Assembly: GCF_004016515.1 (NCBI RefSeq)
Contig: NZ_SACT01000005.1
Coordinates: 248,001-312,000 of the forward strand
Length of the DNA: 64,000 bases
Direction of reading: 5' to 3'
From: Rubrivivax albus
Lineage (GTDB): Bacteria; Pseudomonadota; Gammaproteobacteria; Burkholderiales; Burkholderiaceae_C
Part shown: positions 41,115 through 50,771 of the stretch, in pieces
Position numbering within the stretch: the first letter of the stretch is position 1
How the letters are laid out: each line of letters starts with the position of its first letter
Position numbers and translations under genes: made by a program
The notes under the pieces: model-generated
Database searches by the model: none
What the model was told of the DNA's origin: nothing
Seen by the model: only the letters and a program-made list of their open reading frames with translations

Positions 41115-42986
41115 ATGACCACTCGATCGTCCCTCGCTGCACTGCCGCGCCGCCGTTTCGTCCAGGGTCTGGCCGCCGGCGGCGTGCTGGCCGGGCTGTC
41201 GCCGCTGCTGACGCCGGCCCGTGCCGCCGCCGACGCCGCCGCGCGCCGTGCCACCCCCGTGCTGTCCGGCACCGAATTCAATCTGGAAATCGCCGAACTG
41301 CCGGTGAATTTCACTGGCACTCCGCGCCTGGCCACCGCCATCAACGGCTCGATCCCGGCGCCGACCTTGCGCTGGCGCGAGGGCGACGAGGTCACGATCC
41401 GCGTCACCAACCGCCTGCGCGAGGCGACTTCGATCCACTGGCACGGGATCATCCTGCCCTACCAGATGGACGGCGTGCCCGGCATCAGCTTCGCCGGCAT
41501 CCCGCCGGGGGCGACCTTCACCTACCGCTTCAAGGTCGAGCAGAGCGGCACCTACTGGTACCACTCGCACTCCGGCATGCAGGAGCAGACCGGCATGTAC
41601 GGCGCGATCGTCATCGACCCGCGCGACGGTGGCGCGGCGCGGGCGCAGCGTGACCACGTCGTGCTGCTGTCGGACTGGACCGACGAGCCGCTGGGCGTGC
41701 TGCACAAGCTCAAGGCCCAGGGCGACTACTACAACCTCAACGAGCCGACGGCGATGGATTTCTTCCGCGACGTCTCGGCCAACGGCCTGGGTGCCGCGCT
41801 CGACAAGCGCCGCATGTGGAACCAGATGCGCATGAGCCCGACCGACCTGGGCGACCTGTCGGCACGCACGCTCACCTACCTGACCAACGGCACCACGCCG
41901 GCTGGCAACTGGACCGGCCTTTTCAAGCCCGGCGAGCGCGTGCGGCTGCGCTTCATCAACGGCGCGGCCAACACCTTCTACGACGTGCGCATCCCGGGCC
42001 TGAAGCTCAGCGTCGTGCAGGCCGACGGCGTCGACGTCGAGCCGGTGACGGTGGACGAGTTCCGCTTCGGTCCCGGCGAGACCTACGACGTGATCGTGCA
42101 GCCGAAGGACGAGGCGTACACGATCTTCGCGCAGTCGATGGAGCGCACCGGCTATGCGCGCGGCACGCTGGCCGTGCGCGACGGTCTGCAGGCCCCCGTG
42201 CCCCAGCCGGATCCGGTGACCTGGCTGACCATGGGCGACATGATGGGATCCATGGACCACGGTGCCATGGCTGGCATGGGCCACGGCGCGATGTCCGGGA
42301 TGAACCATGGCGGCATGGCCGGCATGGATCACTCGAAGATGCCAGGCATGTCGGGCATGAACCACGGTGGCATGGCCGGGATGGACCACTCGAAGATGTC
42401 CGGCATGGACCATGCCGCCATGGGGCACGGCGCCGCACCGGCCAACCCGCTGGCGCGCCCGAGCACCACCGCGCGCCACGCGCGCACCGAGTACGGCCCC
42501 AGTGTCGACATGCGCGTGGACATGGCGCGTACCAACCTCGACGACCCGGGCATCGGCCTGCGCGACAACGGCCGGCGCGTGCTGACGCTGGCGGACCTGC
42601 ACACCGTCGGCGGGCCGCTGGACCCGCGCGGCGCCGAGCGCGAGATCGAACTGCACCTCACCGGCAACATGGAGCGCTACACCTGGTCCATCGACGGGCT
42701 GGCCTTCGGTTCGTCGACGCCGGTGAGCATGAGCTACGGCGAGCGCGTGCGGATCATCCTGCACAACGACACGATGATGACCCACCCGATGCACCTGCAC
42801 GGCGTGTGGAGCGAGCTGGAGACGCCGGATGGTGCCTTCCAGGCCCGCCGGCACACGATCCCGGTGCAACCGGCGCAGCGCGTGAGCTTCCTCGTCACCG
42901 CCGACGCGATGGGCCGCTGGGCCTGGCACTGCCACCTGATGCTGCACATGCACGAGGGTATGTTCCGCGAGGTGGTCATCTCGTGA
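41115..42986 (+). CDS. copA: Copper resistance multicopper oxidase CopA/PcoA
   Basis: A 623-aa periplasmic multicopper oxidase with a Tat-like signal (RRRFVQGLAAGGVLAGL). Copper ligands are at SIHWHGIILP, YWYHSHSGMQ, HPMHLHGVWSE and WHCHLMLHMHEGM, so all T1, T2 and T3 sites are present. Residues about 373-443 form a Met/His-rich repeat (units such as GMDHSKMPGM and GMNHGGM), a flexible copper-collecting loop. It oxidises Cu(I) and sequesters copper. The frame is open upstream to 41031, but ATG 41115 starts the signal. Overlaps copB by 4 bp. Confidence 0.93.
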   Translation: MTTRSSLAALPRRRFVQGLAAGGVLAGLSPLLTPARAAADAAARRATPVLSGTEFNLEIAELPVNFTGTPRLATAINGSIPAPTLRWREGDEVTIRVTNRLREATSIHWHGIILPYQMDGVPGISFAGIPPGATFTYRFKVEQSGTYWYHSHSGMQEQTGMYGAIVIDPRDGGAARAQRDHVVLLSDWTDEPLGVLHKLKAQGDYYNLNEPTAMDFFRDVSANGLGAALDKRRMWNQMRMSPTDLGDLSARTLTYLTNGTTPAGNWTGLFKPGERVRLRFINGAANTFYDVRIPGLKLSVVQADGVDVEPVTVDEFRFGPGETYDVIVQPKDEAYTIFAQSMERTGYARGTLAVRDGLQAPVPQPDPVTWLTMGDMMGSMDHGAMAGMGHGAMSGMNHGGMAGMDHSKMPGMSGMNHGGMAGMDHSKMSGMDHAAMGHGAAPANPLARPSTTARHARTEYGPSVDMRVDMARTNLDDPGIGLRDNGRRVLTLADLHTVGGPLDPRGAEREIELHLTGNMERYTWSIDGLAFGSSTPVSMSYGERVRIILHNDTMMTHPMHLHGVWSELETPDGAFQARRHTIPVQPAQRVSFLVTADAMGRWAWHCHLMLHMHEGMFREVVIS

Positions 42987-43978
42987 ACCAGGCCATGTAC
43001 CGCCCCCTCACCGGCTCCCAACGAACACCAGGACGAACCTTGACCCTTCCCACGACACTGAAGATCGCCGCGCTGACCGCGGCGCTGACCGCCGGACCCG
43101 TGCTGGCGCAATCGGCGGGTCACGCCGGTCACGGCAGCAGCGCGCCGCCCGCCGCATCGGCGAGCGCGGACAACGCCGCCAAGCCCAAGCCGCCTGCGCC
43201 GATGGCGGCCATGGACCATGGGGACATGCAGATGCAGGGCGGCTCGGCGCCGCCCGATGCGCGCGACCCGCATGCCTACGCCGGCGGCCACACCCTCACC
43301 ACCGGGCCCTACCTGATCTCGAAGGAACGGCTGCTGCGCCTGGGCGACGAGCAGAGCACGGGCTTCTTCCTGGCCGACAAGTTCGAGGCGCAGCGCAGCG
43401 ATGGCCAGACGACCGGCGCCTACGACCTGATGGCCCGCTACGGGCGCGACTACAACCGCCTGGTCATCAAGGCCGAGGGCGAGATCGCCGGCGGGAAGCT
43501 CGAGGAGTCCCGCACCGAAGCGCTCTGGAGCCGCGCGATCGCCGGCTACTGGGACGGCCAGCTCGGCCTGCGCCACGACACCGGCCCCGGCCCGGCACGC
43601 AACTGGCTGGCGTTCGGCATCGAGGGCCTGGCGCCCTACTGGTTCGAGGTCGACGCCACCGCCTACGTCGGTGACGGTGGCCGGACCGCGCTGCGTCTGA
43701 GCGCCGAGTACGAGCTCCTGCTGACCCAGAAGCTGATCCTGCAGCCGAGCGTGGAACTGGCCGCCTACGGCAAGAGCGACCCGGCCAACGAGATCGGCAA
43801 GGGCCTGTCCAGCGTCAGCGCCGGCCTGCGCCTGCGCTACGAGTTCACGCGCCAGTTCGCGCCCTACGTGGGCGTCGAATGGGCCGGCCGCTTCGGCGAG
43901 ACCGCCGACATCGCACGGGCCGACGGCCGCCCCACGCGCGACACCCGCGTCGTGGCCGGCGTTCGCTTTTGGTTCTGA
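42983..43978 (+). CDS. copB: Copper resistance outer membrane protein CopB/PcoB
   Basis: An outer-membrane beta-barrel partner of CopA. After a signal peptide (IAALTAALTAGPVLAQ) comes a Met/His-rich spacer (MAAMDHGDMQMQGG), then the CopB barrel (FFLADKFEAQRSDGQTTGAY, GIEGLAPYWFEVDATAYVGD, and the C-terminal Phe of VVAGVRFWF). GTG at 42983 overlaps the copA stop (GTGA) with GAGG upstream; ATG 42995 is an alternative, giving 327 aa. The much longer open frame upstream only shadows copA. Confidence 0.9.
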   Translation: MNQAMYRPLTGSQRTPGRTLTLPTTLKIAALTAALTAGPVLAQSAGHAGHGSSAPPAASASADNAAKPKPPAPMAAMDHGDMQMQGGSAPPDARDPHAYAGGHTLTTGPYLISKERLLRLGDEQSTGFFLADKFEAQRSDGQTTGAYDLMARYGRDYNRLVIKAEGEIAGGKLEESRTEALWSRAIAGYWDGQLGLRHDTGPGPARNWLAFGIEGLAPYWFEVDATAYVGDGGRTALRLSAEYELLLTQKLILQPSVELAAYGKSDPANEIGKGLSSVSAGLRLRYEFTRQFAPYVGVEWAGRFGETADIARADGRPTRDTRVVAGVRFWF

Positions 43979-44029
43979 CACGTTTCGACCCCCCTCACCC
44001 CACCCAACCCCATCGACCAGGACACGAAC

Positions 44030-44563
44030 ATGAAGACACGCACGATCAAACGCCTGCTGACCGCCACCCTGGCCGCGCCGCTGGTGGCGCTGGCCGCCGG
44101 TGAACATGGCGGCGGCCATGGCAAGGACATGGCCGACATGCACAAGGGCATGCAGGGCATGCACGGCGGCGGCGCCATGGGCGGCCACGACTCGGCCGCC
44201 GGCAAGCCCGGCGACCCGGCCCAGGTGACCCGCACGGTGCCGGTGGAGATGGACGACAACATGCGCTTCACGCCGTCGGAGATCAGCGTCAAGGCCGGCG
44301 AGACGATCCGCTTCTTCGTCGTCAACAAGGGCAAGGTCCCGCACGAGATGGTCATCGGCAGCCAGGCCGAGCTCGACGAGCACGCCGAGATGATGAAGAA
44401 GATGCCCGGCATGAAGCACGCCGAGCCGAACCAGATCAACCTGGAACCCGGCAAGCGCGGCGGCATCGTCTGGACCTTCGACAAGGCCGGCACCTTCGCC
44501 TTCGCCTGCCTGGTGCCCGGCCACAAGGAAGCCGGCATGGTCGGCAAGATCGCCGTCAACTGA
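44030..44563 (+). CDS. Periplasmic cupredoxin-like copper protein
   Basis: A 177-aa exported protein: signal peptide, a His/Met-rich leader (MADMHKGMQGMHGGGAMGGH), then a cupredoxin fold. Type-1-like copper ligands are in KGKVPHEMVIG (His) and FACLVPGHKEAGMVG (Cys, His, Met). Similar proteins (CopI-type) follow copAB in several beta- and gammaproteobacteria and are needed for copper tolerance in air. Length is slightly above that of simple cupredoxins because of the leader. Confidence 0.8.
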   Translation: MKTRTIKRLLTATLAAPLVALAAGEHGGGHGKDMADMHKGMQGMHGGGAMGGHDSAAGKPGDPAQVTRTVPVEMDDNMRFTPSEISVKAGETIRFFVVNKGKVPHEMVIGSQAELDEHAEMMKKMPGMKHAEPNQINLEPGKRGGIVWTFDKAGTFAFACLVPGHKEAGMVGKIAVN

Positions 44564-44607
44564 CCGCCCATCGCCGTCGCCGGTCACGGGCCTGAGAACG
44601 CGCTGCC

Positions 44608-45291
44608 GTGCGCATCCTGGTCGTCGAGGACGAGCGCCGCCTGGGCGCCTACCTGCGGAAGGGCCTCACCGAGAGCGGGTACACCGTCGACGTCGCCGAC
44701 AACGGCGTCGATGGCGCCCACCTGGCCAGCGAAGGCACGTACGACCTCGTCGTGCTGGACGTGATGCTCCCCGGCAAGGATGGCTTCGAGGTCCTGGCGG
44801 ACCTGCGTGCGCAGCGGTCGGTGCCGGTCCTGATGTTGACCGCGCGCGACGCTGTCGAGGACCGGATCCGCGGCCTGACGGCGGGCGCCGACGACTACCT
44901 CGGCAAGCCCTTCTCCTTCGGGGAGTTGCTGGCCCGGGTCCAGGCCCTGCTGCGCCGCGGGACCAAGCGGCGCGACATCGAGCCGACCGTCCTGCGCATG
45001 GCCGACCTGGAGCTCGACCTGCCGCGCAGGCGCGCCACGCGCAGCGGTCGGACCCTGCCACTGACGGCCAAGGAGTTCAATCTGCTGGTCCTTTTCCTGC
45101 GCCGCCGCGGCGAGGTGCTGTCGCGCACGGAACTGGCCGAGCAGGTGTGGGACATCAACTTCGACAGCGACACCAATGTCGTAGACGTCGCCGTGAGGCG
45201 CCTGCGGATCAAGCTCGACGACCCGTTCCAGCGGCGGCTGCTGCACACCGTGCGCGGCATGGGCTACGTGCTGGAGGAGCGAACGGAGTGA
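44608..45291 (+). CDS. Second heavy-metal response regulator (CusR-like)
   Basis: A 227-aa OmpR-family regulator with phospho-Asp D51 in LVVLDVMLPGKDGF and Lys100 in DDYLGKPFSF. The winged helix is KEFNLLVLFLRRRGEVLSRT with QVWDINFDSDTNVVDVAVRR. The start is GTG (MRILVVEDE), 44 bp after the cupredoxin gene. It is a paralogue of CopR at 40276-40959 with very similar DNA-recognition helices, so cross-regulation is possible. Its stop overlaps the kinase GTG. Confidence 0.9.
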   Translation: MRILVVEDERRLGAYLRKGLTESGYTVDVADNGVDGAHLASEGTYDLVVLDVMLPGKDGFEVLADLRAQRSVPVLMLTARDAVEDRIRGLTAGADDYLGKPFSFGELLARVQALLRRGTKRRDIEPTVLRMADLELDLPRRRATRSGRTLPLTAKEFNLLVLFLRRRGEVLSRTELAEQVWDINFDSDTNVVDVAVRRLRIKLDDPFQRRLLHTVRGMGYVLEERTE

Positions 45292-46688
45292 GCGCCGCTG
45301 CACCCCGGCCAAGGGCCCCGCCGTCACCTTCGCTCGGGGGGACGCTCTCGCTTTGGCTGGGGCTGCAGGGGCTGGTGGGCGCCCTCGCAGTGGCGGCCGC
45401 TGTCGTGGCCGTCAACGCATGGACGCTGGAGGCGCGCCAGGCAGACCTGCTGCAGGTCAAGAGTGCGATCGTCCGCCAGGAGCTCGCGCGGCCCGCGCCG
45501 GCCGGCGCGGCCCACGACCTGCAACAGCACCTCGCCGCCTTCCTGGCCGGACACGAGGCGATGTCGCTTTCCGTGCGAACGGTGGCGGGTGATCTGTTGT
45601 TCGACTCCATCACCGCCGCGGCAGCATCGTCCAATGCACGTCCCGTGCGGACCATCGCGTGGCGCGACCGCTGGCCGGGCGCCGGCGGTCAGCCGGTCGA
45701 CGTCGTGCTCGGGCTGGACATCGGAGCCGACATCGCCCTGCTGCAGCGGGTGGCCTGGATCGTCATCGCGGCCTCGGTCGCCGCGGCGATGCTGTCGAGC
45801 CTCACCGGCTATGCGCTCGTTCGCCGAGGGCTGCGGCCGATCCGCGCGCTGTCCGCGGCACTCGACGAGATGACGCCCTCCCAGCCCGGTGCGCGCCTGC
45901 CTGACAGGGGGCAACCGGCAGAACTGGTGCCGCTGATCCAGCACTTCAACGCGCTGCTGGCGCGCACCGAAGAGGCCTACCGCCAGCTGGAGAGCTTCAA
46001 CGCCGACGTCGCGCACGAGTTGCGCACGCCGCTGACGACGCTGATCGGCAGCAGCGAAGTGGCGCTGCGCCGCAGCCGGAGCCTGGACGAGCTGCGCGAC
46101 GTGATCGCGGGCAACCTCGAGGACCTGCGCCGGCTCGCCTTCGTCGTCAAGGACATGCTGTTCCTGTCGCGCGCAGACCGCGGCGCCCGTGCGCGACGAA
46201 CGCCTGTGCCCAGCCTCGCGGCGGCGCTCTCCGACATCGTGCAGTTCCACGAACCTGGCCTGGACGAACGGCAGGTCGCGCTCGTGGTCGAGGGCGATGC
46301 ACGCGGCGACTTCGACGTGGCCCTGCTGCAGCGCGCCGTCGCCAACCTGCTGGGCAACGCATCGCGTCATGCGCTGCCGGGGACGACGGTTCGCGTCTGC
46401 ATCGAGCCGACGACGGACCGCGTGCGGCTGTCCGTCGTCAATCGGGGCGCGCCGATCGACGAAGCCTGCCTCCCCAGGCTGTTCACGCGCTTCTATCGCG
46501 ATGACCCGGCGCGCGAGCGCGCCGATGCTGCGCATCACGGCCTGGGTCTGGCCATCGTCGCGGCCATCGCGCGCATGCATGGCGGCACCGCATTTGCCAG
46601 GTCACGCGACGGCCACAATGCGTTCGGCATCGAGTTGCCGACCAGCGAACACGTCGCAAGCGCCGCGGCGGTCGGCACGCGCCGGTGA
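45288..46688 (+). CDS. Second heavy-metal sensor histidine kinase
   Basis: A 466-aa sensor kinase: transmembrane helices at about 21-43 and 155-176, a short periplasmic domain, HAMP, HisKA with His243 in NADVAHELRTPLTTL, and HATPase (AVANLLGNASRHALPG and HGLGLAIVAAIARMHGG). The GTG start overlaps the response-regulator stop (GTGA); the longer open frame from 45147 shadows that gene. It is more diverged from CusS than the kinase at 38805-40286, so its ligand is uncertain. Confidence 0.85.
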   Translation: MSAAAPRPRAPPSPSLGGTLSLWLGLQGLVGALAVAAAVVAVNAWTLEARQADLLQVKSAIVRQELARPAPAGAAHDLQQHLAAFLAGHEAMSLSVRTVAGDLLFDSITAAAASSNARPVRTIAWRDRWPGAGGQPVDVVLGLDIGADIALLQRVAWIVIAASVAAAMLSSLTGYALVRRGLRPIRALSAALDEMTPSQPGARLPDRGQPAELVPLIQHFNALLARTEEAYRQLESFNADVAHELRTPLTTLIGSSEVALRRSRSLDELRDVIAGNLEDLRRLAFVVKDMLFLSRADRGARARRTPVPSLAAALSDIVQFHEPGLDERQVALVVEGDARGDFDVALLQRAVANLLGNASRHALPGTTVRVCIEPTTDRVRLSVVNRGAPIDEACLPRLFTRFYRDDPARERADAAHHGLGLAIVAAIARMHGGTAFARSRDGHNAFGIELPTSEHVASAAAVGTRR

Positions 46689-46737
46689 CCCGAGCGCACC
46701 GATACGCGCACCACCTTCAACCACCTGGGAGAGATCG

Positions 46738-47505
46738 TTGTTCGAGCGTCCACATCGTCTGATCCTGCTGGCCCTGGCCATGGGTGCCGGAACCGCGAGC
46801 GCCCACGACTTCCTCCTGCTGCCGTCGGCGTTCCGTGTCGATGGCACGCAGCCGATCACGCTGCAGGCCACGGTCGCGTCGAGCTTCCCCACACCGGAGA
46901 TCGTCGTGCCCGCCGATCGGACCGAGCGCCTGGCGGCCTTCGGACCTGGCCAGCCGCAGCTGCGCATCACCGGGCCTGTCGACAAGGGGCTGCAGCTGGA
47001 GGTGCGCGGCGCCCAGGCCGGCATCCTGGTGGCCACCGCGGCCATCAAGCCGCGCGACGTCGACTATGCCGAGGACCGCATTCCGCTGATTCTGGGCGAG
47101 TACCGCGTCGCACCTGCGGCCGCTGCCGCGGTCGAGGCTCTGCCGAGGCCCCGCACATGGCAGGTGGTGTCGCGCCGCTTTGCCAAGGCCACGGTATGCG
47201 TGGCCGACTGCCGCGACCGGTCTGCAGCCGAGCGCCCGACGGGTGTTGCACTGGAATTCGTCGCGGCCGCCGGTGTCAGCGCGACCTACATCCTGCTGGC
47301 CGATGGCCTGCCGCTGGTGAACCACCCCGTGGACCTGGTGGACCGGCAAGGCCATCGCGCGCATCTCGCCACCGACGAGAAGGGCAAGGTGGATCTGGGT
47401 GAGGCCCCGCGCGGCCCGTCGATGCTGTTTGCGGCCCGTCTGCAGCCGCCGGCCGGGTCCGGGCGGTTTCTGCTAGACCTCTCCACCTTCGTGCTGGATC
47501 GTTGA
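46738..47505 (+). CDS. DUF4198-family exported protein
   Basis: A 255-aa exported protein whose mature start AHDFLLLPSAFRVDG is diagnostic of DUF4198 (often annotated as nickel uptake or metal-linked). The signal peptide FERPHRLILLALAMGAGTAS starts at a TTG (46738) behind GGGAGAGA. Two cysteines (ATVCVADC) sit mid-protein, and the C-terminal domain is beta-rich. No enzyme motif is visible. It lies 49 bp after the kinase gene, so it may be controlled by it. The last 33 bp overlap the convergent regulator gene. Confidence 0.7.
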   Translation: MFERPHRLILLALAMGAGTASAHDFLLLPSAFRVDGTQPITLQATVASSFPTPEIVVPADRTERLAAFGPGQPQLRITGPVDKGLQLEVRGAQAGILVATAAIKPRDVDYAEDRIPLILGEYRVAPAAAAAVEALPRPRTWQVVSRRFAKATVCVADCRDRSAAERPTGVALEFVAAAGVSATYILLADGLPLVNHPVDLVDRQGHRAHLATDEKGKVDLGEAPRGPSMLFAARLQPPAGSGRFLLDLSTFVLDR

Positions 47506-48309
47506 CGAGCGCCTGAGGCCCGCAGCAATGGACCGGACCGGTCCTGCGCGTTCGCAGGACACTCGGTCCCCGACCGAGTTTCCGTGCGTCGCATCAAGCA
47601 GGTATCCGGCACCTCGCAGCGTTCTCACGAGCTTTCTGGTGTAGGGCCGGTCGACCTTGGCCCTGAGACGGCAGATTGCGACTTCGACCACGCGAGGATC
47701 CACGTCGTCCACGTCGCCCCAGACGGCGTCGACGAGGTCCGCGCGCGACAGGACGTATCCCGGATTGCGCATCAGGGCGGCCAGCAGCTTGAACTCGAGC
47801 GCACTCAGATGCAGACGTACACCGCCTCGCGAAGCCGTTCGCCTTGTCGTGTCGACGACCAGATCATCCAACACGACACGATCGCCTGTCACCGTTCCGG
47901 CGGCAAGCCCACGGCGAAGGACGACTCGCATGCGCGCGACCAGTTCTTCACAGGCGACCGACCCGGCCACGCAATCGTCGGCACCAGCTCGAAGGGCTGC
48001 CAGCCGTTCGTCGAGCGCGCACGTGCCCGTCATCGCCAACACCGGCACCGTGAACCGGCGCTTCAGTCGTTCAAGGGCTCGAACGCCGTCACGACCGATT
48101 GGGGTCAGGTTGAGCAGCACAAGGGCAGCCCCCCGCCCAGCCAGCCGTTGTTCGGCACGATGAACGTCGCCTTCGATGTCCACTTGAAATCCCCTCGCCT
48201 CCAGACGTCGAGCAAGTCCCGAGGCCGAACGCGTGTCGGCGTCGACGATCAAGATGCGCTGCGCCTCGTCGTCCACGATGCCATCGACAGGAGAACGGGG
48301 GAGCGTCAT
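47473..48309 (-). CDS. Degenerate OmpR-type response regulator
   Basis: A 278-aa protein with a receiver-like domain (about residues 18-130) and a C-terminal winged helix (LEFKLLAALMRNPGYVLSRA, then VEVAICRLRAKVDRPYTRKL). The phospho-acceptor Asp is replaced by Asn67 (LVLLNLTPIGRDG), and the usual KP pair after DD is AGS, so canonical phosphorylation is unlikely. It would act as an orphan DNA-binding regulator controlled by level or partner. ATG 48309 overlaps the stop of the Sel1-repeat gene (ATGA), which probably encodes that partner. Its end overlaps the DUF4198 gene on the other strand. Confidence 0.75.
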   Translation of the reverse strand: MTLPRSPVDGIVDDEAQRILIVDADTRSASGLARRLEARGFQVDIEGDVHRAEQRLAGRGAALVLLNLTPIGRDGVRALERLKRRFTVPVLAMTGTCALDERLAALRAGADDCVAGSVACEELVARMRVVLRRGLAAGTVTGDRVVLDDLVVDTTRRTASRGGVRLHLSALEFKLLAALMRNPGYVLSRADLVDAVWGDVDDVDPRVVEVAICRLRAKVDRPYTRKLVRTLRGAGYLLDATHGNSVGDRVSCERAGPVRSIAAGLRRSSTIQHEGGEV

Positions 48310-49853
48310 GCCGCCAGCGCTTGTCGTAGCGTGTCGCGTTCGTGAAAAGCCCACTTCGCGCCGCCCCGCAGGCGATCCAGCGTGCTCGCGCTGCCCTGTG
48401 CAAAGAAGAGGTCGTCGGCGCCCGCATGGTGTGCGAGCCTTCGCCGCAGTCGCACCGACCGTTGTCGCAGATCGCCCTCGAACGCGCCACCGATCGGTCG
48501 CGTCTGGCGCAACACGTGCGCAGCCTCATGAAGTCGCGACAACGCACGGACCGTCAACGCCGGGATCGCCCGCGGCGCAGCCAGCTTCGGCTGAACTACA
48601 AACGGATTCGGTCCGACCAGCAGTCCCCATCCGCGCACGCCCGAAGCAATGTCGGCGCTCAGCGCCTCCAGACGCGTCAGGCCGAATTCGCGCGCGACTC
48701 GAAGCCTCCACGCCAGCCACGGATCGTCCCGATGGATGGCGTCGATCACCTCCTCGGCCAACGATTCGGGTCCTGACACTGGCAGAACCAGCGAGCACAG
48801 GATGCTGCGTGCATGCCCGTCACCCTCGCCCGCGGCCTCGTGCAGCCAGTGAATGGCCCTTTCGGTGTCTTCAATCGTCGAAGCCGAGCGCAGCAGGAGG
48901 GCCCCCAGAAGGCGTTGGGCCGTCGGATCGCCGATGGCCGCCGATTTCTCCAGGCAGAACCGAGCCATCTGAGGATTCGCGACTGAAGCGCTGGAGTCGG
49001 AGTGCACTCGATACAACAGCATCCAGGCCTCCCCGTAGCCTGCATCGGCCGCGCGCAGCAAGAGCGCAGCCCCCTTGCGCATGTTGGCGTGTTCGGTCAG
49101 CGACGAAGGCCGATCGGCAACGACCTCCAGGCCGCATAGTGCGCGTCCCAGAAGTAATGCAGCGCGGGGATTGCCGCGGTGGGCGCAGGTGTCGAGAACG
49201 CGCTCGATGTCGGTTGGACCGCTGGTCAGGTCGAATCCAGCGAGCGCTTGCGCCCGCCACAGTGCATCGCACATAGTTGCCAACAGCGGTGAGGTGGCCG
49301 GCAGCGGCAGTTGCGCTGCAGCGCCCAGCAGCTGCCCGACCAGCGGACCCTGCCCGTTCTCCAGCGCCAAACCGATGGCCTGCTGCAGCAAGGCCTCGAG
49401 ATCGAAGGCGGTGTTTCCCCGGAGACATGCCAAGAAGACGCCGAAACCGGCCCGGGGTCCGCGATCTGCAGCCCGGAGAAGGAGCCGCGCCAGTGGATCG
49501 CCCAACTCGTCGGCTTTCGTGAGCCAAGATATCGCCGGCGCGGAGCAGGTATCGGTCAGCCAGCTCCAGACCCCGAGCTTGATCCAAGCTGGCACGCTGC
49601 CGACGGCCGCCGCCCGCTTCAGAGTTGTCACGTGTCCCAAGCGCACGATCTCGTGCAATGGCAAGTGCTCGGCGACGATCGATGCAGCCAGCGGCGAATC
49701 CGCCAAGGCCGGGCGCTCGAGATGTTCGAGTCCTTGTGCCAGATGCAAGGGGAATCCGTCGGTGCCCGTCAGGTATCTGCGGCCGACTTCGCAACGGGCC
49801 GCGATGTCCCCCTGCCTTGCTGCAGCAAGCAGCTGGATGTCTTTCTTGCGCAT
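48306..49853 (-). CDS. Sel1/TPR-repeat protein coupled to the degenerate regulator
   Basis: A 515-aa soluble protein of helical repeats. Sel1-like units are recognisable by [AG]-x-[AG]-x-x-x-LG spacing, for example GDIAARCEVGRRYLTG, ADAGYGEAWMLLYRV, GDPTAQRLLGALLLRSA, and AIHWLHEAAGEGDGHARSIL. No signal peptide or membrane segment is seen. The last 100 residues are Arg-rich without repeats. It is translationally coupled (ATGA) to the atypical regulator, so the pair likely acts together, with the repeats as a protein-binding scaffold. No named family matched; the function is unknown. Confidence 0.65.
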   Translation of the reverse strand: MRKKDIQLLAAARQGDIAARCEVGRRYLTGTDGFPLHLAQGLEHLERPALADSPLAASIVAEHLPLHEIVRLGHVTTLKRAAAVGSVPAWIKLGVWSWLTDTCSAPAISWLTKADELGDPLARLLLRAADRGPRAGFGVFLACLRGNTAFDLEALLQQAIGLALENGQGPLVGQLLGAAAQLPLPATSPLLATMCDALWRAQALAGFDLTSGPTDIERVLDTCAHRGNPRAALLLGRALCGLEVVADRPSSLTEHANMRKGAALLLRAADAGYGEAWMLLYRVHSDSSASVANPQMARFCLEKSAAIGDPTAQRLLGALLLRSASTIEDTERAIHWLHEAAGEGDGHARSILCSLVLPVSGPESLAEEVIDAIHRDDPWLAWRLRVAREFGLTRLEALSADIASGVRGWGLLVGPNPFVVQPKLAAPRAIPALTVRALSRLHEAAHVLRQTRPIGGAFEGDLRQRSVRLRRRLAHHAGADDLFFAQGSASTLDRLRGGAKWAFHERDTLRQALAA

Positions 49854-50297
49854 GCGGTCAGTCCTTTGGTGATGCGCGACCGCAACGAACCGTCCAAACT
49901 CTCAGCGGTCGAAGTTCGCGATGGCCTCACGTTCTTGTCCCCCGGCAAGGTATTGACCTGATACCAACGGAACCCTTGCTCGCAAATGACGAGTTCGTCA
50001 TCTCGATCGAGATCGCCGTCAAGGCGCATCTGAGGGCTGTCGACCCATTCGTGGTGCTGCCTTGTCGAAGCCGCCCGGTCGCGCACCTGCCGCACGTCAG
50101 CACCGACGTCGTGTCGGTCGCGGACCACGCGATGCGCACAGGTTTGGGAGGCCACCGCTAGCACTGGCGCCCTGATCTGGCGCCTTGTTCTCGCCTCTGC
50201 GGGCTCGGTCGTCCAATCTGATTCCAGCGCATTCCAGGTAACGTCTCGAACCACAGCGGCTGCATCGTGGACACTCGGCTCGAGAGGTCGTCGCTGA
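49854..50297. other. Gap before the pseudogene pair; nothing recognised
   Basis: A minus-strand frame covering 49769-50317 is open but composition and content are not protein-like, and it would overlap the Sel1-repeat gene. No repeats or promoters were identified. Confidence 0.35.
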
Positions 50298-50640
50298 GGT
50301 GTCGGCACGAAAATCACCCGGCACTACCAGGGCCGGGAACTGCTGCCTGTACCCGCCTCGACGGAGGGAAGTAGACACTTCGCCGCAGGTCGAGTCGATC
50401 GCATTGGGTTCATCAAGCGGGCACCGGGATTGGGCTACGCCCCGAATCAGATTGCGACGCTGGTGGACACCGCCGACGGTCGCATTCGTCGTGCCGAGTG
50501 CGCGGTGTCGCCCGCGCGGTTCGAACTGACTCGCGCCAAGCTGAGCGATCTACCGCGCATGCAGTGAACGCTGGACGAACTGCTGGCCCACAGCATCGCC
50601 AGCGGAGGAGTTCATCGTTGCCCGATCACCGAGGTGCTGA
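50298..50640 (+). pseudogene. MerR-family regulator pseudogene
   Basis: One frame reads TKITRHYQGRELLPVPASTE, then VDRIGFIKRAPGLGYAPNQI, DLPRMQ, stop (TGA 50565-50567), TLDELLAHSIASGGVHRCPI. This aligns block by block with the intact regulator at 53447-53917 (ETIRYYQRRGFLPVPPSS, RIRFIKKAQSVGFTLEEI, EVHPCPII). The N-terminal HTH and start are missing (in-frame stop at 50295-50297) and there is an internal stop. It is clearly decayed. Confidence 0.75.
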
Positions 50641-50771
50641 TGGGCGATGGCGGCAAGGCCCGACGGGGCGCAGCCTGGCTGATGATGCCGCTTATGGCCC
50701 ACCCACCCGACGTTTCGGGCGTGGCTGGTCGCGCGAGATGGCGGGTTGCGGCCCCTGACCACTCCCGCAGA

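Noticed and set aside
49769..50317. 182-codon minus-strand frame with an EF-hand-like DGDLDRDDELV
   Set aside because: The rest of the frame is not protein-like and overlaps the start of the Sel1-repeat gene; the acidic run appears accidental.
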